The notes: generated by a model not told the origin, from the letters alone. Shown: positions 28,513 to 38,102, counted from the first letter of the stretch. The stretch: DNA of 64,000 nt from Devosia sp. LC5 (GCF_000735585.1 NZ_JNNO01000001.1:186001-250000); one strand, 5' to 3'. Translations and numbers: made by a program.

Positions 28513-28543
28513 CCGGATCTCCCTCGGGTTTGACCCGAGGGCC
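28513..28543 (+). repeat. REP-like palindromic element, copy D
   Basis: CCGGATCT-CCCTCGGG-TTTGA-CCCGAGGG-CC, same orientation as copy B with one base changed in the loop. It lies just upstream of the GIY-YIG start and is inverted relative to copy E. Confidence 0.85.
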
Positions 28544-28592
28544 ACCATCCGACGGCACAGTGTTTCAATTTGAGCTCAGTGGTTCACCGGCA

Positions 28593-28623
28593 GGCCCTCG
28601 GGTCAAACCCGAGGGAGATGCGG
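28593..28623 (-). repeat. REP-like palindromic element, copy E
   Basis: Inverted partner of copy D. It carries the matching TCAAA loop, so the D/E pair shares its own loop variant, and it differs only in AGATGCGG for AGATCCGG. Spacing to D is 49 bases, close to the 43 bases between B and C. Confidence 0.85.
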
Positions 28624-28714
28624 TGGTTGAACTGCAATCAATCACCCACCACCCAAAATTGGCAATCCCCACGGATTTGCCCTATCTATCACCCAACACA
28701 CAGAAACATATTGA

Positions 28715-30997
28715 ATGCCCATCCCACCCAAAAAACCAAAAAACACCTCCGGCCCCAGGCGCGCGCGACAACCCGCTGCTGGCGCCTTACCCACCCGCGA
28801 ACAGCTGCTTGAGGCTCTCGCCCAGCAGTCCGACATCAAGGGCAAGCGCGATCTTGCCAAGGTCTTCGGCATCCGCGGCGACATGCGACGGCCGTTCAAG
28901 GCCATGCTGGCCGAGCTTGAGGGCGAGGGGATTATCACCCGCACCCGCAAGGCCCTGCGCCGCACCGCCGCCCTGCCCCATGTGACCGTGCTCGACATCC
29001 CCACCGATGCCGACCCGGACAATCTCCATGCCTTCCCCGCGCAGTGGAACGAGGAAGAGGGCGAGCGTCCGCGCGTCGCCGTCATCCAGGGCCGTGATGC
29101 TCGCGTTGCGCCTGCTCCGGGCGACCGTATTCTGGCCCGCATCGATGCCGGCGAGGCCGAAGTGCCGGTCTATACCGCCAGGCCGATGAAAATCCTCGAC
29201 AAGCCCCGCAAGGGCCAAATTGGCATTGTCCGCATGGATGATGATGGCGCCCGCCTGATCCCGGTCGATCGCAAGCAGAAGGAAATGCGCATTCCGCTCG
29301 GCGATCTGCTGACCGCCAGCGATGGCGACCTCGTCGAAGTCGAGGTCAAGCTATCTGGCCGCCTGATGATTCCGCGTGCCAAGGTCGTCGCAGTCATTGG
29401 CAACCCCATGTCGGAAGGCGCGATCAGCCTGATCGCCATCCATAATCTCGAAATCCCCTACCGCTTCCCTGCCTCCGTCACGCGCGAGGCCGAAGAGGCC
29501 AGGGAAGCCACCTTAAAGGGCCGCGAAGACTGGCGCGAATTGCCGCTGGTCACTATCGACCCGCCCGACGCCAAGGACCATGACGACGCCGTCTATGCCG
29601 AGCCCGATACGGACGCAGCCAATCCCGGCGGTTTCATCGTCTATGTCGCCATTGCCGACGTCGCCGCCTATGTGCGCCCCGGTACTGCGCTCGATCGCGA
29701 AGCCTATCTGCGCGGCAATTCGGTCTATTTCCCTGACCGGGTCGTCTCCATGCTGCCCGAACGCATTTCCAATGAGCTGTGCTCGCTCAAGGAAGGCGAG
29801 CCACGCGCTTCGCTCGCCGTACGCATGGTCATGGGCGCAGATGGCCGCAAGCGCAGCCACAGCTTCCACCGGGTGCTGATGCGTTCGGCCGCCAAGCTCA
29901 GCTACCAGCAGGCTCAGTCCGCCATCGATGGCAATCCCGATGACAAGACCGGCCCGATCCTCGAACCGATCCTGCGTCCCCTCTGGGCCGCCTACGCCAC
30001 CATGGCCAAGGCGCGCGACCAGCGTGGTCCGCTTGATCTGGATCTGCCCGAGCGCAAGATCGTGCTCGACGACAAAGGCCTGGTGAAGGATATCCGTATC
30101 CCCGACCGGCTCGATGCTCATCGCCTCATCGAGGAAATGATGATCGCGGCCAATGTGGCGGCGGCCGAAACGCTGGAATCCAAACGCTCGCCCCTGCTCT
30201 ATCGGGTGCATGACGAGCCCAGCAGCGAAAAGCTGCAGGCCTTGCGCGATTTCCTCGGCTCGCTCGACATCGCGGTCAAGAAGTCCGATTCCGTCCGCGC
30301 CAGCGATTTCAATGGCGTACTCGCCCAGTCCCGCAAGGCGGGCAATATCGAGCAGGTCAGCGAGATGGTGCTGCGCAGCCAGGCCCAGGCACTCTATGCG
30401 CCGGACAATTACGGCCACTTTGGCCTCAACCTAGACCGCTACGCCCACTTCACCTCGCCCATCCGCCGCTATGCCGATCTCATCGTGCACCGCGCGCTCA
30501 TCAAGTCACTGGATCTGGGCAGCGATGGCCTGTCCGAGCAGGAAGGGCTCAAGCTCACCGGCATCGGCCAGCACATCTCCGCCACCGAGCGCCGCGCCAT
30601 GCTGGCCGAGCGCGAAACCGCCGACCGCCTGCTGGCCCAGTTCCTCTCCGCCCAGATCGGCGCCCGCTTTGAGGGCCGCATTTCCGGCGTTACCCGTTCG
30701 GGCCTGTTCGTGCGCCTGCTCGATACCGGGGCCGATGGTTTTATCCCCGCCTCCACTCTGGGGCAGGATTATTACCGCTATGTCGAAGAGATGCAGTCCA
30801 TGGTGGGCGAGCGTACCGGCGAAAAGTTCAGCCTGGGCGATCGCGTAACCGTACGGCTGCTCGAAGTTGCCCCGATTGCCGGCGCCATGCGGTTCGAATT
30901 GCTGTCCGAAGGGACGCGCGTCAATCCGTCATCTGTCCGCCGCGGGCAGAAGCGCCCATCTGGGAGTTACGGGCCCAAGGGCCGCAAAAAGAGGTGA
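28715..30997 (+). CDS. rnr: Ribonuclease R
   Basis: Processive 3'-5' exoribonuclease that degrades structured RNA. 760 residues. In order: a winged-helix N-terminus, cold-shock domains, the RNB catalytic domain with IDPPDAKDHDDAVYAE (metal-binding aspartates) and FTSPIRRYADLIVHRAL, an S1 domain (ARFEGRISGVTRSGLFVRLLDTGADGFIP), and a short basic tail ending GPKGRKKR. It is followed after 4 bases by the DUF983 gene. It may start at this ATG or a few codons downstream. Confidence 0.95.
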   Translation: MPIPPKKPKNTSGPRRARQPAAGALPTREQLLEALAQQSDIKGKRDLAKVFGIRGDMRRPFKAMLAELEGEGIITRTRKALRRTAALPHVTVLDIPTDADPDNLHAFPAQWNEEEGERPRVAVIQGRDARVAPAPGDRILARIDAGEAEVPVYTARPMKILDKPRKGQIGIVRMDDDGARLIPVDRKQKEMRIPLGDLLTASDGDLVEVEVKLSGRLMIPRAKVVAVIGNPMSEGAISLIAIHNLEIPYRFPASVTREAEEAREATLKGREDWRELPLVTIDPPDAKDHDDAVYAEPDTDAANPGGFIVYVAIADVAAYVRPGTALDREAYLRGNSVYFPDRVVSMLPERISNELCSLKEGEPRASLAVRMVMGADGRKRSHSFHRVLMRSAAKLSYQQAQSAIDGNPDDKTGPILEPILRPLWAAYATMAKARDQRGPLDLDLPERKIVLDDKGLVKDIRIPDRLDAHRLIEEMMIAANVAAAETLESKRSPLLYRVHDEPSSEKLQALRDFLGSLDIAVKKSDSVRASDFNGVLAQSRKAGNIEQVSEMVLRSQAQALYAPDNYGHFGLNLDRYAHFTSPIRRYADLIVHRALIKSLDLGSDGLSEQEGLKLTGIGQHISATERRAMLAERETADRLLAQFLSAQIGARFEGRISGVTRSGLFVRLLDTGADGFIPASTLGQDYYRYVEEMQSMVGERTGEKFSLGDRVTVRLLEVAPIAGAMRFELLSEGTRVNPSSVRRGQKRPSGSYGPKGRKKR

Positions 30998-31001
30998 TGA
31001 A

Positions 31002-31397
31002 ATGACCGCAGAGGTCACGACGTTGGAAGATCGGCAAACCTGGCAGGCCATCGGGCGCGGCACGATGTGCAAGTGTCCCCATTGCGGCAAGGGCAAGATG
31101 TTCAAGTCCTACCTCAAGGTCACCGATTATTGCGCATCCTGCGGCGAGCAGCTCGATCTGCACCGCGCCGACGATTTCCCGCCCTATATCGCCATCATGA
31201 TTGTCGGCCACCTGCTGGTCGCTGTCATGCTGCACATGGAAATGACCTGGCACGTCAATCCTATGCTCTATATCTACACCATGGTGCCGCTGGCCATCAT
31301 CCTGCCGCTGGCCATTCTGCCCTCCACCAAGGGGGCAATTGTCGGTTTTCAGTGGGCCAGGCGCATGCATGGCTTCGGTCACCCGGCGCAAGCCTGA
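31002..31397 (+). CDS. DUF983 family membrane protein with zinc ribbon
   Basis: A 131-residue protein with an N-terminal zinc ribbon (CKCPHCGKG and YCASCGEQ, two CxxC pairs) followed by two hydrophobic helices (YIAIMIVGHLLVAVMLHM and LYIYTMVPLAIILPLAILP). DUF983 proteins are common in Alphaproteobacteria; their function is not established. Start ATG at 31002; co-transcribed with rnr. Confidence 0.82.
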   Translation: MTAEVTTLEDRQTWQAIGRGTMCKCPHCGKGKMFKSYLKVTDYCASCGEQLDLHRADDFPPYIAIMIVGHLLVAVMLHMEMTWHVNPMLYIYTMVPLAIILPLAILPSTKGAIVGFQWARRMHGFGHPAQA

Positions 31398-31405
31398 ACT
31401 GCAGC

Positions 31406-31433
31406 TTGACAATCGGCGCCAAATCCGTAGGTT
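31406..31433 (+). promoter_or_regulatory. Candidate promoter for rpmG
   Basis: TTGACA at 31406-31411 and TAGGTT at 31428-31433 with a 16-base spacer, about 60 bases before the rpmG start. The -35 box is a perfect match to the housekeeping sigma consensus; the -10 is weak. Confidence 0.4.
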
Positions 31434-31492
31434 GCGCCCAAATTCCGGCGCTGCCATCCGCAGCGCCTTTGGTTTTGTGAAGGACCCGAAGA

Positions 31493-31660
31493 ATGGCCAA
31501 AGCCGCCTCCGTAAAGATCAAGCTGGTGTCGACGGCCGATACTGGTTTCTACTACGTCACCAAGAAGAACGCCCGCACCCAGACCGAGAAGCTGTCGTAC
31601 AACAAGTACGATCCGGTCGTGCGCAAGCATGTCGAATTCAAGGAAGCCAAGATCAAGTAA
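31493..31660 (+). CDS. rpmG: 50S ribosomal protein L33
   Basis: A 55-residue basic protein beginning [20 protein letters not shown] with [20 protein letters not shown] in the middle and ending [10 protein letters not shown], the cysteine-free form of L33 found in Proteobacteria. It sits on the large ribosomal subunit near the E site. Preceded by a likely promoter and followed by a strong terminator, so it is a single-gene unit. Confidence 0.97.
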   Translation: MAKAASVKIKLVSTADTGFYYVTKKNARTQTEKLSYNKYDPVVRKHVEFKEAKIK

Positions 31661-31686
31661 TCTGGCGCCTTTTCGACCTGAAATGC

Positions 31687-31718
31687 AAAAGCCCCGCATC
31701 ATCGATGCGGGGCTTTTT
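31687..31718 (+). terminator. Rho-independent terminator of rpmG
   Basis: 10-bp stem GCCCCGCATC/GATGCGGGGC (31691-31700 and 31704-31713) with an ATC loop, flanked by AAAA and five Ts. A near-ideal terminator 27 bases after the rpmG stop. Confidence 0.93.
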
Positions 31719-31740
31719 GCTGTTGTCATTAGCGCGACAA

Positions 31741-32037
31741 ATGCGACGTCGATGCTAGCAATCCGTTAGCACAAAGGCATAAGTGGCTGGTCCGGAGCGG
31801 CATGTCGAAGAGGCCACTCTATCCGCGTCCGGACCAGCCGCCCCACGGGGCTCAGGAGTTGCGGCATTCCCGAGACAGGCCGTAGGGAGCTGTGAGCGCG
31901 GATGCGTAAGTAGTGCCCCGCAGCTTGATGGGACCCTACTCCGGAGCATCGGAAACTCAAGCAAATCCGGGCGCCTGGCGCCGGTAAGTTCTTGTTAATT
32001 ATAACAGATAACCCTAACGCGTCCAATTGCAGCTTTC
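31741..32037. other. Structured intergenic region after rpmG, possible ncRNA
   Basis: About 300 bases without a plausible ORF. A 12-bp perfect inverted repeat (GGCTGGTCCGGA at 31785-31796 with its complement at 31828-31839) is followed at once by CCCC-AC-GGGG, and at about 31968-31985 a GC-rich imperfect hairpin (CCGGGCGCC/GGCGCCGG). It does not match the motifs I know for SRP RNA, tmRNA or RNase P. It may be a non-coding RNA or the 3' region of pleD transcripts. Confidence 0.35.
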
Positions 32038-33408
32038 TCAGGCCGCGTCGAACACCACCCTGTTGCGGCCTTCGCGCTTGGCCCGGTACAGCGCCACATC
32101 GGCCCGCTTGACCAGCGTCTCCGGCGTATCGCTCAAACTTTCATTGAGCGCAACGCCAACCGACACCGTCACCCCGATCATCCGCCCCGCCCCAGCCTCA
32201 AAACTCCGCTCCGCCACCGACTGCCGCACCCGCTCGGCAATCGATTCTGCCTGGCGAACATCGGTATCGGGCATCAGCACAACGAATTCCTCGCCACCAA
32301 AGCGGCAGGCCAGGTCCACCCCGCGGATATTGCGTTTCAGCCTTATGGCGAACTCCCTGAGCACCGCATCGCCGATATCGTGGCCATAGGTATCGTTGAC
32401 CGCCTTGAAGTGATCCACATCAAGGATCATCAGCGCCATATCGCGGCCCTGCGTCTGGGCTTTGTTGAGCATACCCCCCAGATGCCGCTCGAAATAGCGC
32501 CGGTTATAAAGCCCGGTCATGTCGTCGGTAACGGCCATGGCCATGGTCTGGTTGACGCTGTGGCGCAACTCGGTGGCATAGCGCTGCCGCCGGATCTGCG
32601 TCCGCACCCGAGCCGCCAGTTCATTGCGCTCCACCGGCCGCATGATGAAATCGTTGACGCCCAGATCGAGCGCCCGCACCACCTTGGGCCTGTCGGCATC
32701 GTCGGCCACCAGAATGATCGGCAAATTGCGCGTATGCTCCAGCGTGCGGATCTGCGAGCAGACCCGTAGCGGATCAAAATCAGTCAGCGCCATGGCGATC
32801 AGCGCCAGCTCATACTGCGCACCAGTGACCTGGAACACCGCGTCCGCCGGTTGGGTCAGCACGTCGACCCGGTGGCCGGGTGCCAGATAATTCTTGATGC
32901 GCTCGGCATGGCGCACATCTGTATCGACAATGAGGATCGCGCCATTGTCGACGTTGATCTTGTCCATCGCCCGGAACGAATCCTCGATGGCGATCTGCTG
33001 GCCGGTCACGGCGCGGGAGCGCAGCTCATCGGTCAAAGATTTGAGGCGCACCAGGCTTTTGACCCGGGCCATCAGTTGCATGTCATCGACCGGCTTGGTC
33101 AGGAAGTCGTCGGCGCCAACGTCGAGCCCCTTGACCCGGTCGGAGGGCTGGTCGAGCGCAGTGATCATCAGTACCGGCACGTGGTGAGTGCGGGTGTTGG
33201 CCTTGAGCCGCCGGCAGACCTCGAAGCCGTCCATGACGGGCATCATGACGTCGAGCAGCACCATATCGACATCCGAGCTTTCGCAGATATCGAGGGCTTC
33301 CTGACCCGACGATGCGGTTACAACATCAAAATATTCCGCACTCAGCCGCGCCTCCAGCAGACGGACATTGGTGGGGATATCGTCGACGATGAGAATGCGC
33401 GCAGTCAC
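32038..33408 (-). CDS. pleD: Response regulator / diguanylate cyclase PleD
   Basis: Produces cyclic di-GMP and controls cell polarity and development. The 456 residues comprise receiver domain 1 (phospho-acceptor Asp53 in VLLDVMMPVMD), a degenerate receiver 2 (around residues 150-280), and a GGDEF domain with the intact catalytic CRFGGEEFVVLM and, five residues before it, the RGVD inhibitory I-site. This is the REC-REC-GGDEF order of Caulobacter PleD. Downstream of divK in the same direction. Confidence 0.95.
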   Translation of the reverse strand: MTARILIVDDIPTNVRLLEARLSAEYFDVVTASSGQEALDICESSDVDMVLLDVMMPVMDGFEVCRRLKANTRTHHVPVLMITALDQPSDRVKGLDVGADDFLTKPVDDMQLMARVKSLVRLKSLTDELRSRAVTGQQIAIEDSFRAMDKINVDNGAILIVDTDVRHAERIKNYLAPGHRVDVLTQPADAVFQVTGAQYELALIAMALTDFDPLRVCSQIRTLEHTRNLPIILVADDADRPKVVRALDLGVNDFIMRPVERNELAARVRTQIRRQRYATELRHSVNQTMAMAVTDDMTGLYNRRYFERHLGGMLNKAQTQGRDMALMILDVDHFKAVNDTYGHDIGDAVLREFAIRLKRNIRGVDLACRFGGEEFVVLMPDTDVRQAESIAERVRQSVAERSFEAGAGRMIGVTVSVGVALNESLSDTPETLVKRADVALYRAKREGRNRVVFDAA

Positions 33409-33491
33409 TTGGCAGCCTTCAGCTCATTGCCCACCCTGCAGCGTCCACTGCGGATTCGGAGCAAGCCGGATTGGCCTTTAAAGATGACCGT

Positions 33492-33863
33492 TCAGGCCGG
33501 ACCAATATAGTGGGCAATAGTTTCCAGAAAATGAGGCACCGAGATGGGTTTACTAATGTATCCCTCGCATCCGCCCTGCAAAATCCGCTCCTCATCGCCC
33601 TTCATGGCAAAGGCGGTGACGGCGATAACCGGAATATGGGCCAGGTCTTCGTCGTCCTTGAGCCATTTGGTGACCACCAGGCCCGAAACTTCGGGCAATT
33701 GGATATCCATGAGAATCAGGTCGGGATGGTGGGCGCGTGCCAGATCGAGCGCTTCCATCCCATTCCGGGTCTGGATAACGGCATAGCCGCGCGATTCGAG
33801 TAGATCGTTGAAGAGCTTCATGTTCAGCTCGTTATCTTCCACGATCATCACAGTCTTGGGCAT
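33492..33863 (-). CDS. divK: Single-domain response regulator DivK
   Basis: A 123-residue receiver domain beginning [20 protein letters not shown]. The phospho-acceptor is Asp53 (LILMDIQLP), the same number as in Caulobacter, with the conserved Thr/Ala (VIAVTAFAM) and Lys (GYISKPIS). DivK links the DivJ/PleC kinases to the CtrA pathway. Start at 33863 by homology; 12 more upstream codons are open. pleD lies 83 bases downstream. Confidence 0.95.
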   Translation of the reverse strand: MPKTVMIVEDNELNMKLFNDLLESRGYAVIQTRNGMEALDLARAHHPDLILMDIQLPEVSGLVVTKWLKDDEDLAHIPVIAVTAFAMKGDEERILQGGCEGYISKPISVPHFLETIAHYIGPA

Positions 33864-33957
33864 CGATCCATCCTCGCGCCGCCGGGGCGCTGGCGACACT
33901 TCGCTTTGCCGCCCCGTTCAGCTACCATGCTATCTCTTACAAAACACCAAATGAGGC

Positions 33958-34242
33958 TTGGCGTTGCCCCGTACGCAGACTGCACAACCCGATGTGGCAA
34001 GCCTCGCTGATTCCTGCCTGGCCTATCTCGCGGAAAATCCCGACGAATTGCTGGCTTTCATGCAATTTGCCGGTTTTGACCCCGATATGCTGCGCCGCTC
34101 CGTCGGCTCATCCGCGCTGCAGCACGGCCTCGTAGACTACTTTGCCTCAAATGAGTCGATTCTGCTCGCCCTCTGCGCAAATACCGGCATCACGCCCGAA
34201 GCGTTCATGCGCGTGTGGCAGCGCCTCAACCCATCGGGGTAG
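33958..34242 (+). CDS. DUF3572 family protein
   Basis: A 94-residue acidic helical protein ([32 protein letters not shown]) typical of DUF3572, a family of unknown function in Alphaproteobacteria. No ATG is available in frame: the start is TTG at 33958, or TTG at 33964 which has GAGG at a better distance. It is directly followed by dinB (2 bases) and divergent from divK. Confidence 0.75.
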   Translation: MALPRTQTAQPDVASLADSCLAYLAENPDELLAFMQFAGFDPDMLRRSVGSSALQHGLVDYFASNESILLALCANTGITPEAFMRVWQRLNPSG

Positions 34243-34244
34243 AT

Positions 34245-35570
34245 ATGGCAGTCGATTGGCTCTGCCGCGATTGCCTGGTGCATGGCTCCGCCACTGCCGC
34301 GCCGCAGCGCTGCCCAAGTTGCGGCTCACCGCGCCTGCGGGCGCATGAGGAGCTGTTTGCACTAACAACGGCCCATGTCGATTGCGATGCCTTCTACGCG
34401 TCGGTCGAAAAGCGCGACGATCCTTCGCTGCGCGACAAGCCACTGATCATCGGCGGCGGCGTGCGCGGCGTGGTGTCCACCTGCTGCTACATCGCCCGCC
34501 AGTCCGGCGTTCGCTCGGCCATGCCGATGTTCAAGGCGCGGCAACTGTGTCCCGATGCCGTCATCATCAAGCCGAACATGGCCAAATATGTTGAGGTCAG
34601 CCGCCAAATTCGCCGGCATATGGATGTGCTCACCCCATTGGTCGAGCCCCTTTCTATCGACGAAGCCTTTCTCGATCTCTCCGGCACCCAGGCGCTGCAT
34701 AAAGCCCCGCCTGCTCTGGTGCTCGCCCGCTTTGCCAGAACTATCGAAACCAAGATCGGCGTCACCATTTCGGTGGGCCTGAGCCACAACAAGTTCCTCG
34801 CTAAGGTCGCGTCCGATCTCGACAAGCCCCGCGGCTTTGCGGTGATCGGCGCTGCCGAGACGCTGTCCTTCCTCGCACCGCGGCCGATCAGCCTCATCTA
34901 TGGTGTCGGCAAAGTGCTGGCCGAGACTTTGCGCAAGGACGGGCTGGTGACCATCGGCCAATTGCAGGATGAGCCGCCGGAAAACTTGATGCGCCGCTAT
35001 GGCGAAATGGGCGCCCGCCTGGCGCGGTTGGCTCGCGGCGAGGATAGCCGGCGGATTTCGTCAGATAATGAAATGAAAACAGTCTCTTCGGAGACGACAT
35101 TCAATACCGATATAAGCTCGCTCGAAGCCCTCTCCACCGAGTTGCTGCATGTCACCGAACGGCTCTCCGAGCGGCTCAAGGCTAAGAATATCGTCGGCGA
35201 TACAGTAACGCTGAAACTGAAATCTGCCGGTTTCCGCTTGCGTACGCGCGCCCGGCACTTGATGATCCCCACACAGCTTGCCAGTGTGATCTATGAAACC
35301 GGGCTGTCGCTGCTGGGTCGCGAGCTCGATGGCACAGCATTCCGGCTGATTGGAATCGGTGTTTCGGGTATTGAACCGGCCGATGGAACCGATCCGGCGG
35401 ATTTGCTGGAGCCAGCAGTGGCCCGCAAGGCTGCCGCTGAACGCGCCATGGATCGGGTTCGCACCCGGTTTGGCCGCGAGGCGGTGGTCCGGGGCAAGCT
35501 CTATGGAAAACGGCAGGCGCCGCCGCCGCTCGATATCGATGACGACCAGAACGAAGGTAAGACCAGATGA
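34245..35570 (+). CDS. dinB: DNA polymerase IV with N-terminal zinc ribbon
   Basis: Y-family translesion polymerase of 441 residues. An extra N-terminal zinc ribbon (Cys7, Cys10, Cys23, Cys26 in LCRDC and [10 protein letters not shown]) precedes the palm, where [20 protein letters not shown] and [15 protein letters not shown] hold the catalytic acids; a helix-hairpin-helix thumb ([15 protein letters not shown]) and the little finger follow. The zinc ribbon is usual for Hyphomicrobiales DinB. Its C-terminus is acidic ([12 protein letters not shown]) and contains no obvious QLxLF-type clamp motif. Overlaps the RidA gene by 4 bases. Confidence 0.94.
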   Translation: MAVDWLCRDCLVHGSATAAPQRCPSCGSPRLRAHEELFALTTAHVDCDAFYASVEKRDDPSLRDKPLIIGGGVRGVVSTCCYIARQSGVRSAMPMFKARQLCPDAVIIKPNMAKYVEVSRQIRRHMDVLTPLVEPLSIDEAFLDLSGTQALHKAPPALVLARFARTIETKIGVTISVGLSHNKFLAKVASDLDKPRGFAVIGAAETLSFLAPRPISLIYGVGKVLAETLRKDGLVTIGQLQDEPPENLMRRYGEMGARLARLARGEDSRRISSDNEMKTVSSETTFNTDISSLEALSTELLHVTERLSERLKAKNIVGDTVTLKLKSAGFRLRTRARHLMIPTQLASVIYETGLSLLGRELDGTAFRLIGIGVSGIEPADGTDPADLLEPAVARKAAAERAMDRVRTRFGREAVVRGKLYGKRQAPPPLDIDDDQNEGKTR

Positions 35571-36025
35571 CCAGCCCGATCGAAAAGCTCCGTGAATATG
35601 GCTATGAGCTGCCCGCCCCCAAGGCGCCGGTGGCCAGCTATGTTCCGGTCACCCGGACCGGCAATATTCTCTATGTATCGGGGCAGATTTCGAGCAATGA
35701 GGGCGGCGTCATCACGGGCCTTCTGGGTGACACGATGAATGTCGTACAAGGTGGCAATGCCGCCGAGCTGGCTGCGCTCAACGTACTCTCGCAGATCGTG
35801 CATATGGGTGGCGTGCCGCTGCAGGATATCAAGCGCATCCTCAAGGTGACGGTTCTGGTCGCCTCGACCCCCGACTTCACCGAACAGCATCTGGTGGCTA
35901 ATGGCTGCTCCAACCTGCTGGTCGGCGTGCTCGGCGACAAGGGCAAGCACGCCCGTGCAGCCTTCGGCGTTGCCTCGCTACCCTTCGGCGCAGCCGTAGA
36001 GATCGAAGCCGTCGTCGAGGTCTGA
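35567..36025 (+). CDS. RidA family protein
   Basis: A 152-residue member of the YjgF/RidA superfamily, whose prototype hydrolyses reactive enamine/imine intermediates. Visible: [18 protein letters not shown] near residue 25 and [24 protein letters not shown] at the end, including the conserved arginine. Length is longer than RidA itself and matches the AtuF/RidA-like group. The ATG lies in the dinB stop (ATGA). Confidence 0.9.
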   Translation: MTSPIEKLREYGYELPAPKAPVASYVPVTRTGNILYVSGQISSNEGGVITGLLGDTMNVVQGGNAAELAALNVLSQIVHMGGVPLQDIKRILKVTVLVASTPDFTEQHLVANGCSNLLVGVLGDKGKHARAAFGVASLPFGAAVEIEAVVEV

Positions 36026-36085
36026 GTGTAACGCCATCGTCACATTGCGGTGCCACTGAGGCCCAAGTCCAAGATGAGGCACACC

Positions 36086-36847
36086 ATGTCCGAACCGCTC
36101 TTTCCCCGTCCCGTTGCGCACCGTGGCCTGCATGATCGGGCCGCGGGCATCATCGAGAACAGCGCCAGCGCTTTCGAGGCAGCCATTGCCGGCAATTTCG
36201 CCATCGAATGCGATTTGCAGCTCACCAGCGATGGCGTGCCCGTGGTGTTTCATGACGACGACCTGAAGCGCCTGACGGGCAAGGACGGCCCTGTCTCCTC
36301 CATCACATCAGCGGAGATGACCACGACGCCGCTGCTCGACAGCGCCAAGGGCGAGTGTCCGCAGCGTTTCGTGGATTTTCTGGCCCAGATCAATAGCCGC
36401 GCCTTGCTGCAGGTCGAGCTTAAGCATCAAAACGACACCGGCGGCACACAATTGCTGGCCCGCGCTGCGGCGGAAGCCCTCAAGGCTTATGCCGGGCCAG
36501 TGACAGTCGAATCGTTCGATCCCAAGCTCATTACCCTGGTCCGCCATTTCGGCTTTACCGGGCCGCGTGGCATCATCACCTATGACTACGAGCCCAATGA
36601 GTGGGACAACCACCTGACCGACGATCAGCGCTATACGCTGCGCCATCTGCTGCATTGGCATGAGACCCAGTTTGATTTCATCTCCTGCGCCGCCGATGCG
36701 CTCGAGTTGCCGGCCATCAAGTTCTGGCGGGCCTTGGGCAAGCCCGTCACAGCCTGGACCATTCGTTCGCAGGCTACAGCCGATGCGACCCTGGCGCATG
36801 CCGACCAGATCGTCTTTGAAGGGTTCGACCCCGCCAAATCCGCGTGA
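36086..36847 (+). CDS. Glycerophosphodiester phosphodiesterase family protein
   Basis: A 253-residue TIM-barrel hydrolase. The catalytic and metal residues appear in VAHRGLHD, ENSASAFEAA, AIECDLQLTSDGVPVVFHDD. There is no signal peptide, so it is cytoplasmic, releasing glycerol-3-phosphate from phospholipid head-group diesters. Start at ATG 36086 with GAGG upstream. Confidence 0.92.
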   Translation: MSEPLFPRPVAHRGLHDRAAGIIENSASAFEAAIAGNFAIECDLQLTSDGVPVVFHDDDLKRLTGKDGPVSSITSAEMTTTPLLDSAKGECPQRFVDFLAQINSRALLQVELKHQNDTGGTQLLARAAAEALKAYAGPVTVESFDPKLITLVRHFGFTGPRGIITYDYEPNEWDNHLTDDQRYTLRHLLHWHETQFDFISCAADALELPAIKFWRALGKPVTAWTIRSQATADATLAHADQIVFEGFDPAKSA

Positions 36848-37001
36848 TTGGACGGGGCCGCGGTCTTTTAATACCGGGCAACGCGACCTATATTAGCGAA
36901 CCTGCTGACCTCCGCCCGGAGTTCCCGCTATCCTCCCTTCTTCGCTGACTGCCACGATCTATCCATCAACCTCGGCCATTCCCGCCCAGACCTGGAATAC
37001 C

Positions 37002-38102
37002 TTGGTGCCGTCCACCGGCGGCAAGACCGATAATCCGTTTCTCGACCACGCGTTCTTTCTGGCGTTGGAACAGTCAGGCTGCGCCTCAGCCCGCACCGGC
37101 TGGCAGCCCCAGCACATCGTCCTGGCTGACGCTGATCAGCCGGTGGGCATGATGCCGCTATTCCTCAAATCGCATTCCATGGGCGAATATGTGTTCGACC
37201 ACGGCTGGGCCGATGCCTATGAACGCGCCGGCGGCAATTATTATCCCAAGCTGCAATGCTCGGTACCGTTCACCCCCGCCACCGCCCCCAAACTACTGGT
37301 GCCATCAGGTGATCCGGCCGTTCAGGCCGCCCTGCTCTCGACCGCGCAACAATTAGCCAACCAGCGGAACGCCTCGTCGGTTCACGCCACTTTCGTGCCG
37401 GAGGCCGAGGCTGACCTGATTGCGGGTGATGGCTGGCTGAAGCGGATGGATACGCAATTCCACTGGTTCAACCAGGGTTTTGCCAGCTTCGAGGATTTTC
37501 TTGAAACGCTGTCATCGCGCAAGCGCAAGACCATCCGTCGCGAGCGCCGCGATGCATTGGCTGATGGCTTGACCGTCAAATGGCTAACCGGCAGCGATTT
37601 GATGGAGCATCATTGGGATGCCTTCTACGATTTTTATGAGGATACCGGAGCCCGCAAATGGGGCCGGCCCTACCTCAATCGCGAGTTCTTCTCGCTGTTG
37701 AACCAGACCATGGCCGACCGGATCGTGCTGGTGCTGGCCTATGACGGGCCGGTGCCGATTGCCGGGGCGATCAATTTCCTTGGTTCGGACCGGATTTTCG
37801 GCCGCAATTGGGGCTGCACGCGCGACGTGCCGTTCCTGCATTTCGAGCTCTGCTATTACCAGGCCATCGACTACGCCATTACCCACAAACTGGCAGTGGT
37901 CGAGGCCGGCGCCCAGGGCGAACACAAGCTGGCGCGTGGCTACGAGCCGACCCCAACCTATTCGGTGCATTGGATCGCTCACCCCGGGTTGCGTCATGCG
38001 GTAGCCGATTTCCTCGAAGATGAGCGGATGTCGGTGACACACGAGCAGTTGCTGCTGGATGCGCACACGCCATTCCGCAAAGGCGAGCGGACGGACCACT
38101 AG
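37002..38102 (+). CDS. FemAB-like GNAT protein (DUF482/peptidogalycan-type)
   Basis: At least 366 residues of the DUF482 GNAT superfamily (NPFLDHAFFLALEQSG; SSRKRKTIRRERRDA; ARGYEPTPTYSVHWI). These resemble FemAB-type aminoacyltransferases but the substrate is unknown. Family homology (ending WNTLVPSTGG) begins before the GTG given here, and the frame is open back to about 36930, so the true start may be a rare codon such as CTG 36945 or ATC 36930 (GGAG eight bases before it). Confidence 0.78.
   Translation: MVPSTGGKTDNPFLDHAFFLALEQSGCASARTGWQPQHIVLADADQPVGMMPLFLKSHSMGEYVFDHGWADAYERAGGNYYPKLQCSVPFTPATAPKLLVPSGDPAVQAALLSTAQQLANQRNASSVHATFVPEAEADLIAGDGWLKRMDTQFHWFNQGFASFEDFLETLSSRKRKTIRRERRDALADGLTVKWLTGSDLMEHHWDAFYDFYEDTGARKWGRPYLNREFFSLLNQTMADRIVLVLAYDGPVPIAGAINFLGSDRIFGRNWGCTRDVPFLHFELCYYQAIDYAITHKLAVVEAGAQGEHKLARGYEPTPTYSVHWIAHPGLRHAVADFLEDERMSVTHEQLLLDAHTPFRKGERTDH

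Noticed and set aside
28530-28985. An open frame of 151 codons running through the REP element at 28593-28623
   Set aside because: Its N-terminus is the translated repeat (GPRVKPEGD), which is a known artefact of such palindromes; it overlaps rnr in another frame.
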